DNA of 64,000 nucleotides from Clarireedia homoeocarpa (taxonomy: Eukaryota; Ascomycota; Leotiomycetes; Helotiales; Rutstroemiaceae). Location of the stretch: the NCBI GenBank assembly GCA_001465935.1, contig LNKV01000002.1, forward strand, positions 1,426,001 through 1,490,000, in the 5' to 3' direction. A model generated the notes under the pieces. The model was given only the letters and a program-made list of their open reading frames with translations, ran no database searches and was not told the origin of the DNA. Position numbers and translations under genes: made by a program. Positions 8,667-19,507 of the stretch are shown here, in pieces (within the stretch, counting starts at the first letter, position 1; each line of letters begins with the position of its first letter).

Positions 8667-9551
8667 AATATACTTTTTTGCTTCCTGGGTTCTAGCCTCC
8701 TAGGGGCTTAGCTTCATGGGCTTGGCTTCATTGGCCTGGTTGGAGTGAGATGGGATTTGTTGGGGGGGGAGTTGGGCTTTGATGTAGTGCTCTTTTTTAC
8801 AGGGTAGAAAGGGGGATGTGTTGTTAGTACTAACACATGTGACATCAGTAACAACTTTTGAGTTCCTACTGGTGGTATCTTGCTGTTGATACTTACTTAC
8901 TCACTATAACGAATACCGACGTAGATATATGCTTAAGCATCAAGTGGCGTGTATAAATGGAAGAGTAGTTTGTCGCTCAGATATCAATCTGCATTGGCTA
9001 GATATCAAAATCCATTGAATACTATTTGCAGATGTTTATTCCGGTTTTCATTTAAAAGCAAATATCTAATTGTCGGGATAAGGTACATCACACCTGCAGT
9101 AATACAGGCGTGTTTCTTAATACAGCATTACTCCTTATGGGAATGCCCTTACTACGGGAGTACTGGGATATTTAGATGACCTGTTGGGGTAAAAGAATCT
9201 GATTGATTCTAGCTAGAACTACGAAGAAAGGGAAATCTTTATTGGTATCCCAAATGAGCTCTTATGGCTCTCGAATAGCACCATTTAGGTGGCAGGTTAC
9301 ATGCGTGAATAAGGGAGATGAGAATATGGCAAGTACGAGCCATTCACTTCTACATGACCTGGATCTCGGATCTCCACACTTAGCTGGAGGAAACAAGACT
9401 CAATTCAACCGGCACGAATACCCATATTGCAATACGGTGGTGCCCAGAATCGTGATCTTATCAACTGTTGAACAACAGCTCTCTAAACAGCACCTCTTTC
9501 TTATCAATCTGTTCCGGTCTATAGCCCAACATTTCGATTGACGAATGAACG
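8667..9551. other. Intergenic, no gene seen
   Basis: Two short plus-strand frames (8949-9179, 9203-9541) show no recognisable motif and no splice-linked continuation. The sequence is probably repeat-derived. Confidence 0.5.
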
Positions 9552-9643
9552 CTAGAAGGTTCCTGGACCCAGTGCTAGAAGGTTTCTGGACCCAGTGCTA
9601 GAAGGTTTCTGGACCCAGTGCTAGAAGGTTCCTGGACCCAGTG
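9552..9643. repeat. 23-bp tandem repeat, four copies
   Basis: Copies of CTAGAAGGTT(C/T)CTGGACCCAGTG start at 9552, 9575, 9598 and 9621. They differ only at the C/T position, where copies 1 and 4 have C and copies 2 and 3 have T. Confidence 0.97.
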
Positions 9644-10025
9644 TTTGGATTTATTTGGCCTGTGACGAAGTATAAACTACGCTGATTTATAAATACCAGT
9701 CTAGCGGGAAAACTAGACAATGGGCTAGTCTATTGGCCAATGAACATAGTCCATTTATGAATCCCAAATGTTTGTCTACGGACCGGAACAAATCTCTTAA
9801 CAACTTACGAACTAAGTTACTACTTAACAATTCATTCTGAGGTCCATAATATAACCTCATATTTCTGACAAACTACAACGACAGCATTTTTTTGATGCGA
9901 TCAGTCGAATATTCGAATACTGTCTTCTCAAGTACTTGTTCGAACTTCGAAAGCTCTCCTACTCTCCTGCTTCGCTTTTCCCCTACTACCTCTGAACGAT
10001 TTTCCCAAGCACTCGAAGACGCAGA

Positions 10026-10682
10026 ATGGCTTCCGAACGCTCTGAGGTTCTGCTCCTCTGTCTCGCAATGCAACCCTTTTTCGATGATCAATACTCGTCC
10101 TTGATTGACAGACTTGATAAGTCTGTGCAGTTGAAGCGAGCAAAGTCTTCTACCGGTGCGCTCCGATACCTCGAAACTCATAACCCAAAGGCGATCCTTG
10201 TCACCGACGAAGGTTTAGTGGGGACGGAGAATACAGCAGTGCTTAAAAAGGTGCAATCCTATATTCAAAATGGAGGCCTAGTTATAGTCGGGCTACACTT
10301 CCCCAACTTTATCAACTTTGATGACTTCAATAAGTTCTTTCAAGAAGGTTTCGGCCTTCCTTGGCAGAGAGGAGATTACCATCGGACGACCTTTCAGATC
10401 AACCCCTCCTGCACCCTTCCTGCCGACGCTACGAAGAATTCATTCCCATCTGCGTATAGCATGAAGGTTCTCCATGTCAAAAATGCTAGACTGCACGAAA
10501 AGATTTTTGTCCCTGTCCCTGAGGGCATGACGCAGTCTCATGTCTTCCCGCCTTCCCCTGTTGATAAGACACAAGCGGCAATAGTTGGAGCAAAAATTGG
10601 AGACGGATTCTTGGCCTATTGTGGGGATGTCAATGGAGAGGAGGGTTCTGAAAAGGCGATTCTAGCTTTGTGTGGTTTGTGA
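10026..10682 (+). CDS. Conserved-looking single-exon protein, unknown function (218 aa)
   Basis: The frame is uninterrupted from ATG to TGA with no sign of an intron. The N-terminal half alternates strands and helices. It includes KAILVTDEGLV and the glycine turn QNGGLVIVGLHFPNF, as seen in class I glutamine amidotransferase-like (flavodoxin-like) folds. I see no catalytic Cys-His-Glu set, so amidotransferase activity is not claimed. The C-terminal half has a beta-rich domain ending GDGFLAYCGDVNGEEGSEKAILALCGL. There is no signal peptide or membrane segment, so it is probably cytosolic. The start is the first ATG of the frame; its 5' flank holds several short palindromes with TTCGAA-type cores (about 9905-9955). 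Confidence 0.75.
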   Translation: MASERSEVLLLCLAMQPFFDDQYSSLIDRLDKSVQLKRAKSSTGALRYLETHNPKAILVTDEGLVGTENTAVLKKVQSYIQNGGLVIVGLHFPNFINFDDFNKFFQEGFGLPWQRGDYHRTTFQINPSCTLPADATKNSFPSAYSMKVLHVKNARLHEKIFVPVPEGMTQSHVFPPSPVDKTQAAIVGAKIGDGFLAYCGDVNGEEGSEKAILALCGL

Positions 10683-12006
10683 AGCACAGAAGAATTTTAA
10701 AGAAGGAAGCCGGGATGACTGGAGGAGGCTCTATTCCCTCGAGTGCCAGATATATCACATAGGCCAGACAGAGCATATTGATCAATTAAATCGCTTCAAA
10801 TTGCTCGATTTTCTTACTTTCTACTTATAATTCAAGCTGATATTTTCTCAAACACTACGTTCTTTTGCAAATAGACATATAAAAACATTATTACATTAAG
10901 GTTCCCCGACGTTACTACTGCAATACCTATCTATATACGTTCTATTTCCACCCTTTTTTAACCATAGTATATTCAGAAAGAGGTTCCCTTGAGCCTAAAA
11001 CCCTACCTTCTATTGAGTTGTGATGCTAATCATTGCAGAAGAAGAGCCACTAAGGCCTTGGTGTGTGAGTTCTTGTATAGATCTTGGCGTTACAATTACT
11101 ATATATCTGGGAATGGGCTTCTGGCTATCGTGTATGACACAAATCCGGCATAGAACAGGAATATAGGGGTGATTACGACTGGATCGTTCATTTACTTCTG
11201 ACACGGCGATATAGAAATGTATGAAAGAGTCCAGAAAGATGCCCTTTAAATCGTCTGATAAAATGCTTTCGTGTAACCTGTTCCAATATCATCCCAGTTC
11301 AATCTGGTAGTCTTAATTTGCGTTGATAGAATGGAATATCAATGAGAAGATACCGTATAACCATTCATTAGAACTATAGCGCAGAACACGAGCTTGAACC
11401 CCAGGTTGCTTCACAACACCTCCTCAATCATGCAAACCTCCTTAATCGTCTGTCATCTGAAAGGCGCGCCGTGCAAGCAGATACTACAATATAACCTTCC
11501 TATGGGAGCTTCTAAACAGTCAATCAATGGGTGATCCACCAGGAACAGCTCTCAATTGGGCTCAAATACCAAGCTGTCATGAAAACCATGAGATGAACTC
11601 GAAGCACCAGCCACTTGAAATCTGCTCACACCGCCAAACAGGAAATGACATATCCAATAAAAATCTCTGCACCGAGAAATATCACCCGCAACCTTCTCAT
11701 ATGCACGCGTTATCAATTCTTTGTCCTCCCACCTGAATAAGGCCCCCGCTTCGCCAAGGATAAAAATCTTCTCAAAGTACCTCAACAAGTACCGGGGCTC
11801 TGCATAAGCCAATGACAGCAGCGAATCGCAAGTGCCAGAGATACAAATAGCAAGCCATGGTTCGACTTGTATATTGAGGAAGAAGGTATTGCTTGCGGCT
11901 AGAGAAGCCCATAAAAGAGTGAAGTTTCACTCTTCAGTTTGTTGGGTATGCGATTTCATATCTACAGCTGTCGACGTTCATAATTCAATCCGAAGTGCCA
12001 AACAAC
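10683..12006. other. Intergenic, no gene seen
   Basis: Short frames on both strands (for example 11552-11812 minus) have no motif or splice partner. The right part is presumably the promoter and 5' leader of the copper transporter at 12007. Confidence 0.5.
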
Positions 12007-12810
12007 ATGAATATGAATATGGGAACGAGTACAACGATGAATATGGCTGGTATGGCGGCGACTGGGACCACGACATCGACTGTGGCTGCGGCAACTAGCC
12101 CTATGGCGATGAGTATGGGAGATGGATCTAGCTGCAAGATTTCTGTATGTTTGTGATTCTCAGGGGTGACGACATCAAAGACTGATCTCTTCCCTATCTC
12201 AGATGCTCTGGAATTGGTATACAGTCGACACATGTCCGTATTCGTTTGTTCTTCTGTAACAGACGATTTCAACTAACTGATATCCATCAGGCTTCATCGC
12301 AAAGTCCTGGCACATAAGATCCAATGGTATGTTCGCCGGCTCCTGCATTGGAGTAATCCTTCTCGTCATGTCACTAGAGTTCCTTCGCCGTGCTTCAAAA
12401 GAGTATGATCGATATATCATTCGCCAGGCTTCACAGAACAATCGTCAAGTCACATCCGTCGATACTAGTCCCATGAAAGCACCGAGCGATGGAAGCGACA
12501 TTGCGGTAACCACATGTACCACTCCGTTCATAACACAGTTTCGACCAAATTTACTGCAGCAAGCCATTCGAGCTGGGTTTCATATGGTGCAGTTTGCTGT
12601 CGCGTATTTCGTGATGTTGCTGGCGATGTACTATAATGGATATTTTATCATCTGCATTATCATTGGTGCTTATTTGGGCGCTTTTGTGTTTAGTTGGGAG
12701 AACATTCAAGTTGGGTAAGTCCTTCTTGATCATTCATGTAGAAAATGTCTAATTAGTTATTGTCCCATAGATCCGAGAAGAGTGAGGAAGCAACTTACTG
12801 TTGTGGTTAG
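12007..12810 (+). CDS. Ctr family high-affinity copper transporter (210 aa)
   Basis: Exons 12007-12144, 12203-12233, 12291-12714 and 12771-12810 join to one 211-codon frame. The introns are 56-58 bp; intron 2 uses a GTCCGT donor and a CTAAC branch site. The N-terminus is Met-rich (MNMNMG..MAMSMGDG), the extracellular copper-collecting part. Then come SCKISMLWNWYTVDTCF and three membrane helices. The second helix has the pore motif MxxxM (MLLAM) and the third has GxxxG (GAYLG), both diagnostic of Ctr channels. The tail ends EATYCCG, the usual cytosolic Cys-Cys-Gly end. It would form a trimeric Cu(I) pore in the plasma or vacuolar membrane. It is convergent with the SidJ-like gene, 253 bp away. 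Confidence 0.93.
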
Positions 12811-13063
12811 GAGGCGCTCCGAATTCGGGAAAACATTATTACGCAATAGCTTGAGAGGACTAGAGAACGTGATGAAGACGTCCCGATAGGGCTCAGTTAT
12901 AATGGTCATGAATGATATTGGTCGCGATCCCTGGTCCTTATTTCTAGTGATGGAGAGACGCTCTAGTACTCTATGATGTGTGGATACACCGCTTCCGAAG
13001 TTTGGAGTTTAAAGTAATCGGAACAACTTCAATACCCATATCCGTGTTTGCCAATGCCCTCGA

Positions 13064-14155
13064 TCACAAGTGAGCCTGCGTAGTCAATCCATCCAAGAAT
13101 CCTACGACTCTCCTGACTAACTCAGGTACTGCATCCGGGCTCTTCATATAATTATGCGAAGCACTCGGAACCACAGCAGAATTTTTCTCATCCACCTTTC
13201 CATCTCCCTTCTTCACACACTCGATCCATCGCTTTACCAATGCTTCCTTATCAATATGCTTCGGCACATATTCATCTGCTCCAGAGAACAAAATGCACAG
13301 AGGACTTCGCGAAGCTAGACTTCCAAAGGTCTTCATTAATTGCTCATCTGTCAGATCAGAGCTAAAGTAATCATCATCTCCATCATGATTTGGGCTTGCA
13401 AGTGAAAGGAATCTTCTGGCACAGACAGGCGCTGGAAATATACCTTTAGTCGTACTCGACGGGAGAACTTCCTCTCCCTCTCCCGCCTCGACCCATTTCT
13501 GTGCTAGTGCTATGCTATTCCTCAATACTTCCGGATCCATTTCCTGTTCCATAGCTTCGCGGTCACTAGCAGGAGCTTGGATGATACCGCCATCGATAGG
13601 AGAATGCAATTCACGACCAGGTCCAGTCAGATACTCCATGACGTCTTGACAGCCCGTAGAATGGCCCATCAGAACGATATTTCCTGATTTGATGGTTCGG
13701 AAGTAAGCCACACATTTTGATAGTTCTTTTGCATCTTGCTTGAGGGATGAGGTACCCCAGCCAATGTAGGAGGAGCTGAGAAGAACTTGGGCTAGACTCC
13801 AATCTGCAGGTAAGGAGTCTGAGATAGATGACGGGTATGGAACCGTGAGCAAGCCGTCAAAAAGGCCACCTATAAAGATGATGATATTTTGAGCGCTGGA
13901 CTCGGATCCTTTCGGTGTGTGTTCAAAGGCTGTTAGACGGGGCGTCTAGGCGGTCATTAGTGGTGGCTTCTGTATGTGGGATTGGTGCAAGGGAGGGTTT
14001 TGACTCAATATATTGGGAAAAATAAACAAAATAATTATAAAATAGGACAAATTCCAGTTCATTTCAATGATAGATTTCATGCAGTGAAGTTGACACAGTA
14101 AGAGACTTACAAAAAGGTGAGTGATACCCCTCCTCTGCGAAGGAACGAAGACCAT
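13064..14155 (-). CDS. sidJ: SidJ/DUF1749-type alpha/beta hydrolase, probable siderophore esterase (308 aa)
   Basis: Two exons (14155..14111 and 13945..13064) join phase 0 across a 165-bp intron with GTAAGT donor and CCTAG acceptor. The first exon supplies MVFVPSQRRGITHLF. The body starts AFEHTPKGSESS and shows an alpha/beta hydrolase fold: IIIFIGGLFDGLL strand, nucleophile elbow GHSTG, acid near SGADEYVP and catalytic His in SASHNY. The family includes Aspergillus SidJ, which hydrolyses intracellular fusarinine-type siderophores to release iron. That role is inferred from family resemblance only. No signal peptide is present, so it is cytosolic. The neighbouring copper transporter puts two metal-handling genes side by side. 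Confidence 0.85.
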
Positions 14156-14460
14156 TTTCCCTAACTTATGTGACGAACCTCAAAATGCAATCTGTTCTTT
14201 GTTATATAGACGTAGAAAGGAGAAAGCGAAGACTCTATAAGTGTCAATCTATAATTCAGGTGGATTGTCATGCCGTGTTCGGCCTTCAAAGAGATGGTCC
14301 ACCTTCCCACCAATTTACCCCGCTTAGTCATCACATAATTCTGCAGGGGTCTTTACTCCGACAAAATTTATCGACGACATGATCTAGCCAAGCTCCATCA
14401 ACACATCACACCCCTCCCTCCACGACTCAATTTCCCGTCCTCCGCACAACCACCCTCAAA

Positions 14461-15237
14461 ATGCCTCCACAAACGCTCACCAGCCCTCTCTTCCGCCTCC
14501 TCACACCCCTCCTCCAGTCCACCTCTCGCACCGCCCCATCAATCTCCGCTCTCATCCCGCAAGCCCAAAGCCGCACATTCACAAACACAGCCAGCACCCC
14601 CAAAAAAGCCAATCCTCAAGCGAAAAAAGGCGATCCGCGCATCTCACTTATCCGCTACCACCTCCAACATCCCGAAACCCCGCGTCCGTTGCGCTTCTCA
14701 CGTTTGCGCGCGCTTCGACACTGGACTATTCATCGTGCGTGGATGTTGCTGCGACGGAAGAAGAGAGAGGCGGAGGAGGCAGAGTTGTATAGGTGTGTAT
14801 TTTCTTTTGTGTTTCGATTTCATTCCCGTGCCCGAACTTCATTGCGGGGGCCAATTCCTATCCTAAACTGCTACACCACAATTCTACCTCACATTCCCCA
14901 CAATGCCCCTCATATCCACTCCAAATCCCCCCATTCCCCCTTTCAACTCCTTCTCTTCCTCCCCTCTCCCTCCCCGTCTGTAGCTCATCTCCTCCAATTG
15001 ACTAATAAATCCCCTCTCAACCCCCCCAGACTCTATCAGTCCATGCACTCTGCCATGGAAGAACTACGCAAGCTCGACGGTGCTGGACAAGAGCAAGCCG
15101 GCCGATTGTATCGCATAGCGCTCGAGAAAAAGGGCATATTCAGCGGGGAAAACGGCATTCCAATTGAGTATGCGAGAGCGCAGACCGATACTCCCGGACG
15201 GCCTGGGGAGGTGTGGAACCATGGGTGGACGAGATAG
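14461..15237 (+). CDS. MRPL28: Mitochondrial large-subunit ribosomal protein mL40 (MRPL28 type, 179 aa)
   Basis: Exons 14461-14792 and 15030-15237 encode 179 aa. The 237-bp intron (AG|GTGTGT, polypyrimidine tract, CCCCAG) is a multiple of three and happens to lack stops, so an unspliced reading would also be open; the pyrimidine-rich filler there is clearly not protein. The N-terminus is Ser/Thr/Arg-rich without acids, typical of a mitochondrial presequence. The core RFSRLRALRHWTIHRAWMLLRRKKREAEEAEL is the mL40 signature. The second exon (SMHSAMEELRKL..LYRIALEKKGIF) completes it. Confidence 0.88.
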   Translation: MPPQTLTSPLFRLLTPLLQSTSRTAPSISALIPQAQSRTFTNTASTPKKANPQAKKGDPRISLIRYHLQHPETPRPLRFSRLRALRHWTIHRAWMLLRRKKREAEEAELYRCVFSFVFRFHSRARTSLRGPIPILNCYTTILPHIPHNAPHIHSKSPHSPFQLLLFLPSPSPSVAHLLQLTNKSPLNPPRLYQSMHSAMEELRKLDGAGQEQAGRLYRIALEKKGIFSGENGIPIEYARAQTDTPGRPGEVWNHGWTR

Positions 15238-16239
15238 GACAAGATAGGATAGGATAGGGTGAGTTAGGATAAGAAGGGATGGGATCTGATTTATTGTATT
15301 GCTTGGGAGATAAAGAGGGAGGATATATTAGGGGAAACAAGGAAGAGGTTGCATTGGACAGGAGTGCAGGGCGAATTATGCGGTAGAGAGATGGGAAATG
15401 GATGGGGAATCGATGGACATGACACGATCTGACGTGGCTGTGAACTTGCGGGGTTTGAGGAACCGACTCCACGCATGTGTACGATATGATGAACGGGTGG
15501 GCGGACTGGAGAGGTATTTCAAGGAATACATATGCATGTATACATACCGCTATATGTATCTATCGATCGCCAACCCCGCAAAATTGCAAGGCACGAGAGA
15601 ATCAACGTAACCACATATGCATCGCTAAAGAACTGTAGATTGATAGTACCTTGATGATGGAGCCACCCAACCACCCACCCCTAACGCGCATGCTATGTAA
15701 TTTTATGTACAATATCTGCACCACCGTCCCTTCCCATTCCCCCTTCCCCATTCCGAATTCTCCTTTGACCAAAATTCCCCATTAATTCCATCGCTAATCA
15801 TATCAGCAAGCTGTATTGACTTCTTCTCTGCTTCACGACCTTTTCGGGGTATGTAAAAGTATGGAAAGCAATCAGATACAGCGCGCGAACAACATAAACA
15901 GACAGCGGCCAAATTCATTTGAATGAGTATTCCAAATCATTCCTTTCGTGATCGTCATCAGAAGCTCTATCTAGCTCTGCTTCCTTGCGTCGCGAGAAAA
16001 TGTCAACTCAATTCCATTGCATTGCTCCATTATCAACACTCGATCCCGCGCGCTCATTGCAACTGTTGTTCAAATATATCGAGATCCGTGAATGTTCCGT
16101 TTGTCGTTGAGAGAATTGTGCGGACGCGGTCCGCGTTCATGTTGTGATAGAATGGAAGGTCATGTCGATTTGACTGTGCATTAGTAAATAATTCGAAGTA
16201 ATTATCATTCGTGTCCCACAAACTCCTTTCGCCTGGCCT
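15238..16239. other. Intergenic, no gene seen
   Basis: This lies between two convergent 3' ends (mL40 and rho2). Short frames on both strands lack coding character. Early on there is a run of GATAGGATAG-like purine repeats (15230-15260). Confidence 0.5.
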
Positions 16240-17262
16240 CTACAGTATAACACAACATCCATTGCTTTCCCCTTTCTCGAACGTCAGGAGCGCGGCTCGT
16301 GTAGCTGCTTCGAATACATCGTCTACGCCATCACCTGTCAAGGACGAACACTCCAAGTATTTTCTTGCGCCAATGGTATTCGCAATTTCATTGGCTTCTC
16401 TCGTCCCCACGAATTCTAGTGATTTCTTTCGCATCTCTTCCTTGGCAACTGGGTCATCTCGTAAATCTTTCTTCAGCCCAACAAGTATAATGGGCACACC
16501 GGGACATCTCTCATTTGCTTCTTCGACCCACTAGCCAAGAAAGTCAGTATGTGCATAAACTTTTCTGGTTGGCTAGGGTCATACTTTGTGCTTAACGTTA
16601 TCCAATGAGTCGGGTGTGTCGATTGAAAATCCTATTAGAATAACATGTGCTTTCGAATATGCGAGCGGCCGTAATCTCTCATAATCTTCTTGTCCTGCCG
16701 TATCCCATAGTGCCAACTGTACTGATTTCCCATCAACTCTGCAGTCCGTCACATAATTCTCAAAGACCGTCGGTACCTAAAAATAGAAATCGAATCAGCA
16801 CTTCGTAGCTGACAGAGGGAAAAAATGGGCAGATTGATGCTACCGAAACATACATAATGCTATATAATCCTCGTTAGTAATCTTTCCGAAAGATCCATTA
16901 TCGAAGGCGACTTACTGTTGGGAAATATCCAAGGGTAAAGACACTCAGGAGAGAAGTTTTACCGCATGCTCCGTCCCCAATTATGACTAATTTCCTAGCA
17001 GATGGTCAATATATAGTATCGCGAAGAATATCTCAGTAATAGTGTGCAATTTTCGATGTCGAAGACTTCTCGAGTGGAGCTGAAGATAATCAATTGAAAT
17101 CCGTATTGCAGCGGTTTCGCAGCTCCAAACGAGATAACAAGGCTTTGTGGTAGTACGGAATGACAAAAATGTTGTCCTTGACTCGAGTTCCCATCATGCA
17201 ATTGATCTGTCGAAAAAGTGAACGTACCTTCTCATAACATTTTGAGCTGGTTGTTGGGCCAT
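16240..17262 (-). CDS. rho2: Rho2-type small GTPase (200 aa), with a 6-nt microexon
   Basis: Five exons (17262..17228, 16994..16916, 16859..16854, 16776..16585, 16530..16240) give 201 codons. G1 is GDGACGKT (about 18-25), switch II is WDTAGQEDYERLRPLAY, and the base-binding region has GLKKDLRDD and ECSSLTGDGVDDVFEAA. The C-terminus GCCVIL is a CAAX box (CVIL) favouring geranylgeranylation, with a second Cys for palmitoylation. Sequence GDGACGKTSLLSVF and VDGKSVQLALWD fit Rho2, the cell-wall integrity GTPase at the plasma membrane. Exon 3 is only CATTAT (His-Tyr, residues 39-40), flanked by TATAG and GTATGT. It is needed to give FPT-HY-VPTVFENY in switch I. Intron 2 has TACTAAC. Confidence 0.93.
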
Positions 17263-18490
17263 GTTGATCGAAATTGTATGATATTGTTGGTGGTGTCGAA
17301 AGGATGAAGACGGCGAAGAGGATGTTATCGCAGAAGGAATTAAGAGAAGACCATGCAACTTGTGAGGCTTCGTAAACGATCGGCAGGGCGTACAGCGCAA
17401 TTTCTTGAGGATAATCGAGTAGATTGGCTAGGAAGATTGTCGATACGAGCGATTGACAAGAAAGTGAATGAGAAGTTGAAGTTGGATGGAAGCTCAGGAA
17501 GATTTTGGGTGCTCGCGCTCGGATATAAGTGCTTCCTCAGTTCTAGTGGGATGGATGGATCTGGCTGGCCAGGTGGTGTGCGGTTGGTGGAGAGGCGGAC
17601 TGGAGATTTGGGGGGTTTGGATTTGAGGGGGATGTCACTCGTTTTCGCTCTGGGAGAGATTCGAGAATTCGAGAATTCGAGAACTTTTACTCTAGCAGCA
17701 AAACGACTTTTAAGATAAAAATAAGAAACCAACAATTTACCCTTCTTCTGTACGGAAGCGATACAGATTTAAGGAGAAAGACGGAGAGGTGAAGAGAAAG
17801 AGCACACACGGCTTGGGCGAGATAGGGAAGCTTTCCCGGGAGGGTTTGAATGATTTTGGCTGTCTCGTATAGAATGGAGAAGGTTGAAAAGATTTATATC
17901 TCCTTTTTTGATTGTTGTTGCAGGTAAAGTAGAGAAGTTGCTAGGTAATGACGGGAGAGTGGAGATGTCGACTTGGGAGGAAGGCTGAGTCGCAGAACCG
18001 TGCGCTTTTAGGAGCTCTAAAATAGGATTAGCTATATCTAAGCTGAGCCACAGAACCCGACCGGTTTGGTACGAGTTTGAGTTGGTCCTCTGCTGCTTCT
18101 GCAGATATTTTTGGCTGGCGCAGGTGCATGGGCTTGGATATACAATGAATGAATGTTTGCCGGTTGCTGGCCCTTGCTGACTGGCTGACTGCTGAGCGCG
18201 AGTCTGAGACGTCGACCGGACCGAACGGAGCGGGCGCACGTATATGTAAATGCCTAGTACGAGTAGAACTAATAGTAATAGTACGTGTGCTAACTGCTAC
18301 TATGTATGATGGGCAAAGATGGAACAATGAAACTCCGTGGATGGATCCAGTAGGTCGGTCTAGGTGTCGGCGAAAAGCCAATCTTCCAAAACAAGAGCGG
18401 AACGTGGATGGGAAAGCTAAAATCCATACCAAACAACAGTCTGCGATGGACTACCACGCCTACTCGCCTACTTCGTAGTCAGACAGATCC

Positions 18491-18560
18491 GGCATGAGAG
18501 CAGCGGCATGAGAGCAGCGGCATGAGAGGAGTGGCATGAGAGGAGCGGCATGAGACTCTG
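18491..18560. repeat. 14-bp tandem repeat, five copies
   Basis: The unit GGCATGAGAGCAGC repeats head to tail at 18491, 18505, 18519, 18533 and 18547. Variants end GGAGT or GGAGC, and the last copy fades into CTCTG. Confidence 0.93.
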
Positions 18561-18700
18561 CTATGTAGAATATCGAGCGGCAAGATTAATAAGCATGCCA
18601 AGCGGAAGTCCTTCGTAGCTTCGTAGTGTGCGCAGACGGCACGGTACAATGCATTCATTGTATGGCGGAGAAGGCTCAAGTTTCGTGCTGGATTTTCATA

Positions 18701-18789
18701 TCCATAGTTCTACTCAATAATCCATACTTCTACTCAATACTTCTACTCAATACTTCTACGCAATACTTCTACTCAATACTTCTACTCAG
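18701..18789. repeat. 13-bp tandem repeat
   Basis: The unit ACTTCTACTCAAT repeats about five times from 18726, preceded by two degenerate units (CATAGTTCTACTCAATAAT). One copy has ACGCAAT. Confidence 0.9.
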
Positions 18790-19507
18790 TCCTTCGTACT
18801 CATCCCACTGATCCACTGCTGGGTTGGCGACAGCCTGCAGTAAGCCCATGGGCCCATAGACCGTAATACAAGAATACGAAGACACAACTTCGCACGTCCA
18901 GCTGTGCTTGTAACCCTGTCCCGAGAGCCATGTGCAGAACAGATGCAGAGTGAGATGAGCCGGTTCGCCGGTCGCGCGTTCTTGCTCACTTGATGAAATT
19001 AGTTCTTGCCTCATGAGATCTTACTTGGTCCCTCAGGCATCTAGACAGCCACCACCTGCCAGATTCTATACTAACCGTAAGGTTCACAGAGGAACCTCCA
19101 ATACATAGTACAGTTTCCATACCACAAGCCTCCACCAATGGACATGACGGCGCCTTCTACATAGCTATAACCACATGCACCTCCAGGCACTAGTTTGATC
19201 CGAGTACCAGCTCCTTCTACCACCGATTCCTCCACGCGCACTTCCACCTTTTCGTCCTCCTACCCCCTCCCCCCCCACACACACAAATACCATTTGTGCA
19301 TCTCCGAAAGAAACAGACATACCTTGGTGGGGCAATCGCAAGAACTAGTTCTACACCTTTTGCGTGAGTCTTCAAATGCTCCTTTGTTCTCCCCAGGTTC
19401 GCTCTGCCATTGACATAATCTGTTGATGGTTAAGTCTAATGTTCTTACATGACATAGCCGCACCTTCCAATTTCCAGAACCCCTCAACCCGTTGAACCCC
19501 CATCGGA

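Larger units (their letters stand above)
17263..19507. other. Long intergenic region with two short tandem arrays
   Basis: No gene is supported. A plus-strand frame at 17353-17718 and its antisense partner lie in the rho2 promoter and show no family features. Two minisatellites (18491-18560, 18701-18789) are listed separately. The right end is probably the NST1 promoter and leader; a splice-like ATTTCCAG at about 19480 may end a 5'-leader intron. Confidence 0.5.

Noticed and set aside
11552..11812. Minus-strand frame of 86 codons
   Set aside because: No motif, no usable splice sites and no continuation on either side.
14793..15029. Reading mL40 as one uninterrupted exon
   Set aside because: The segment has a GTGTGT donor, a polypyrimidine tract and CAG acceptor, and encodes Pro/Ser/His filler between two conserved mL40 blocks.
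17353..17735. Sense and antisense frames upstream of rho2 (121 and 131 codons)
   Set aside because: They mirror each other and lie in the rho2 promoter and leader; neither has family features.
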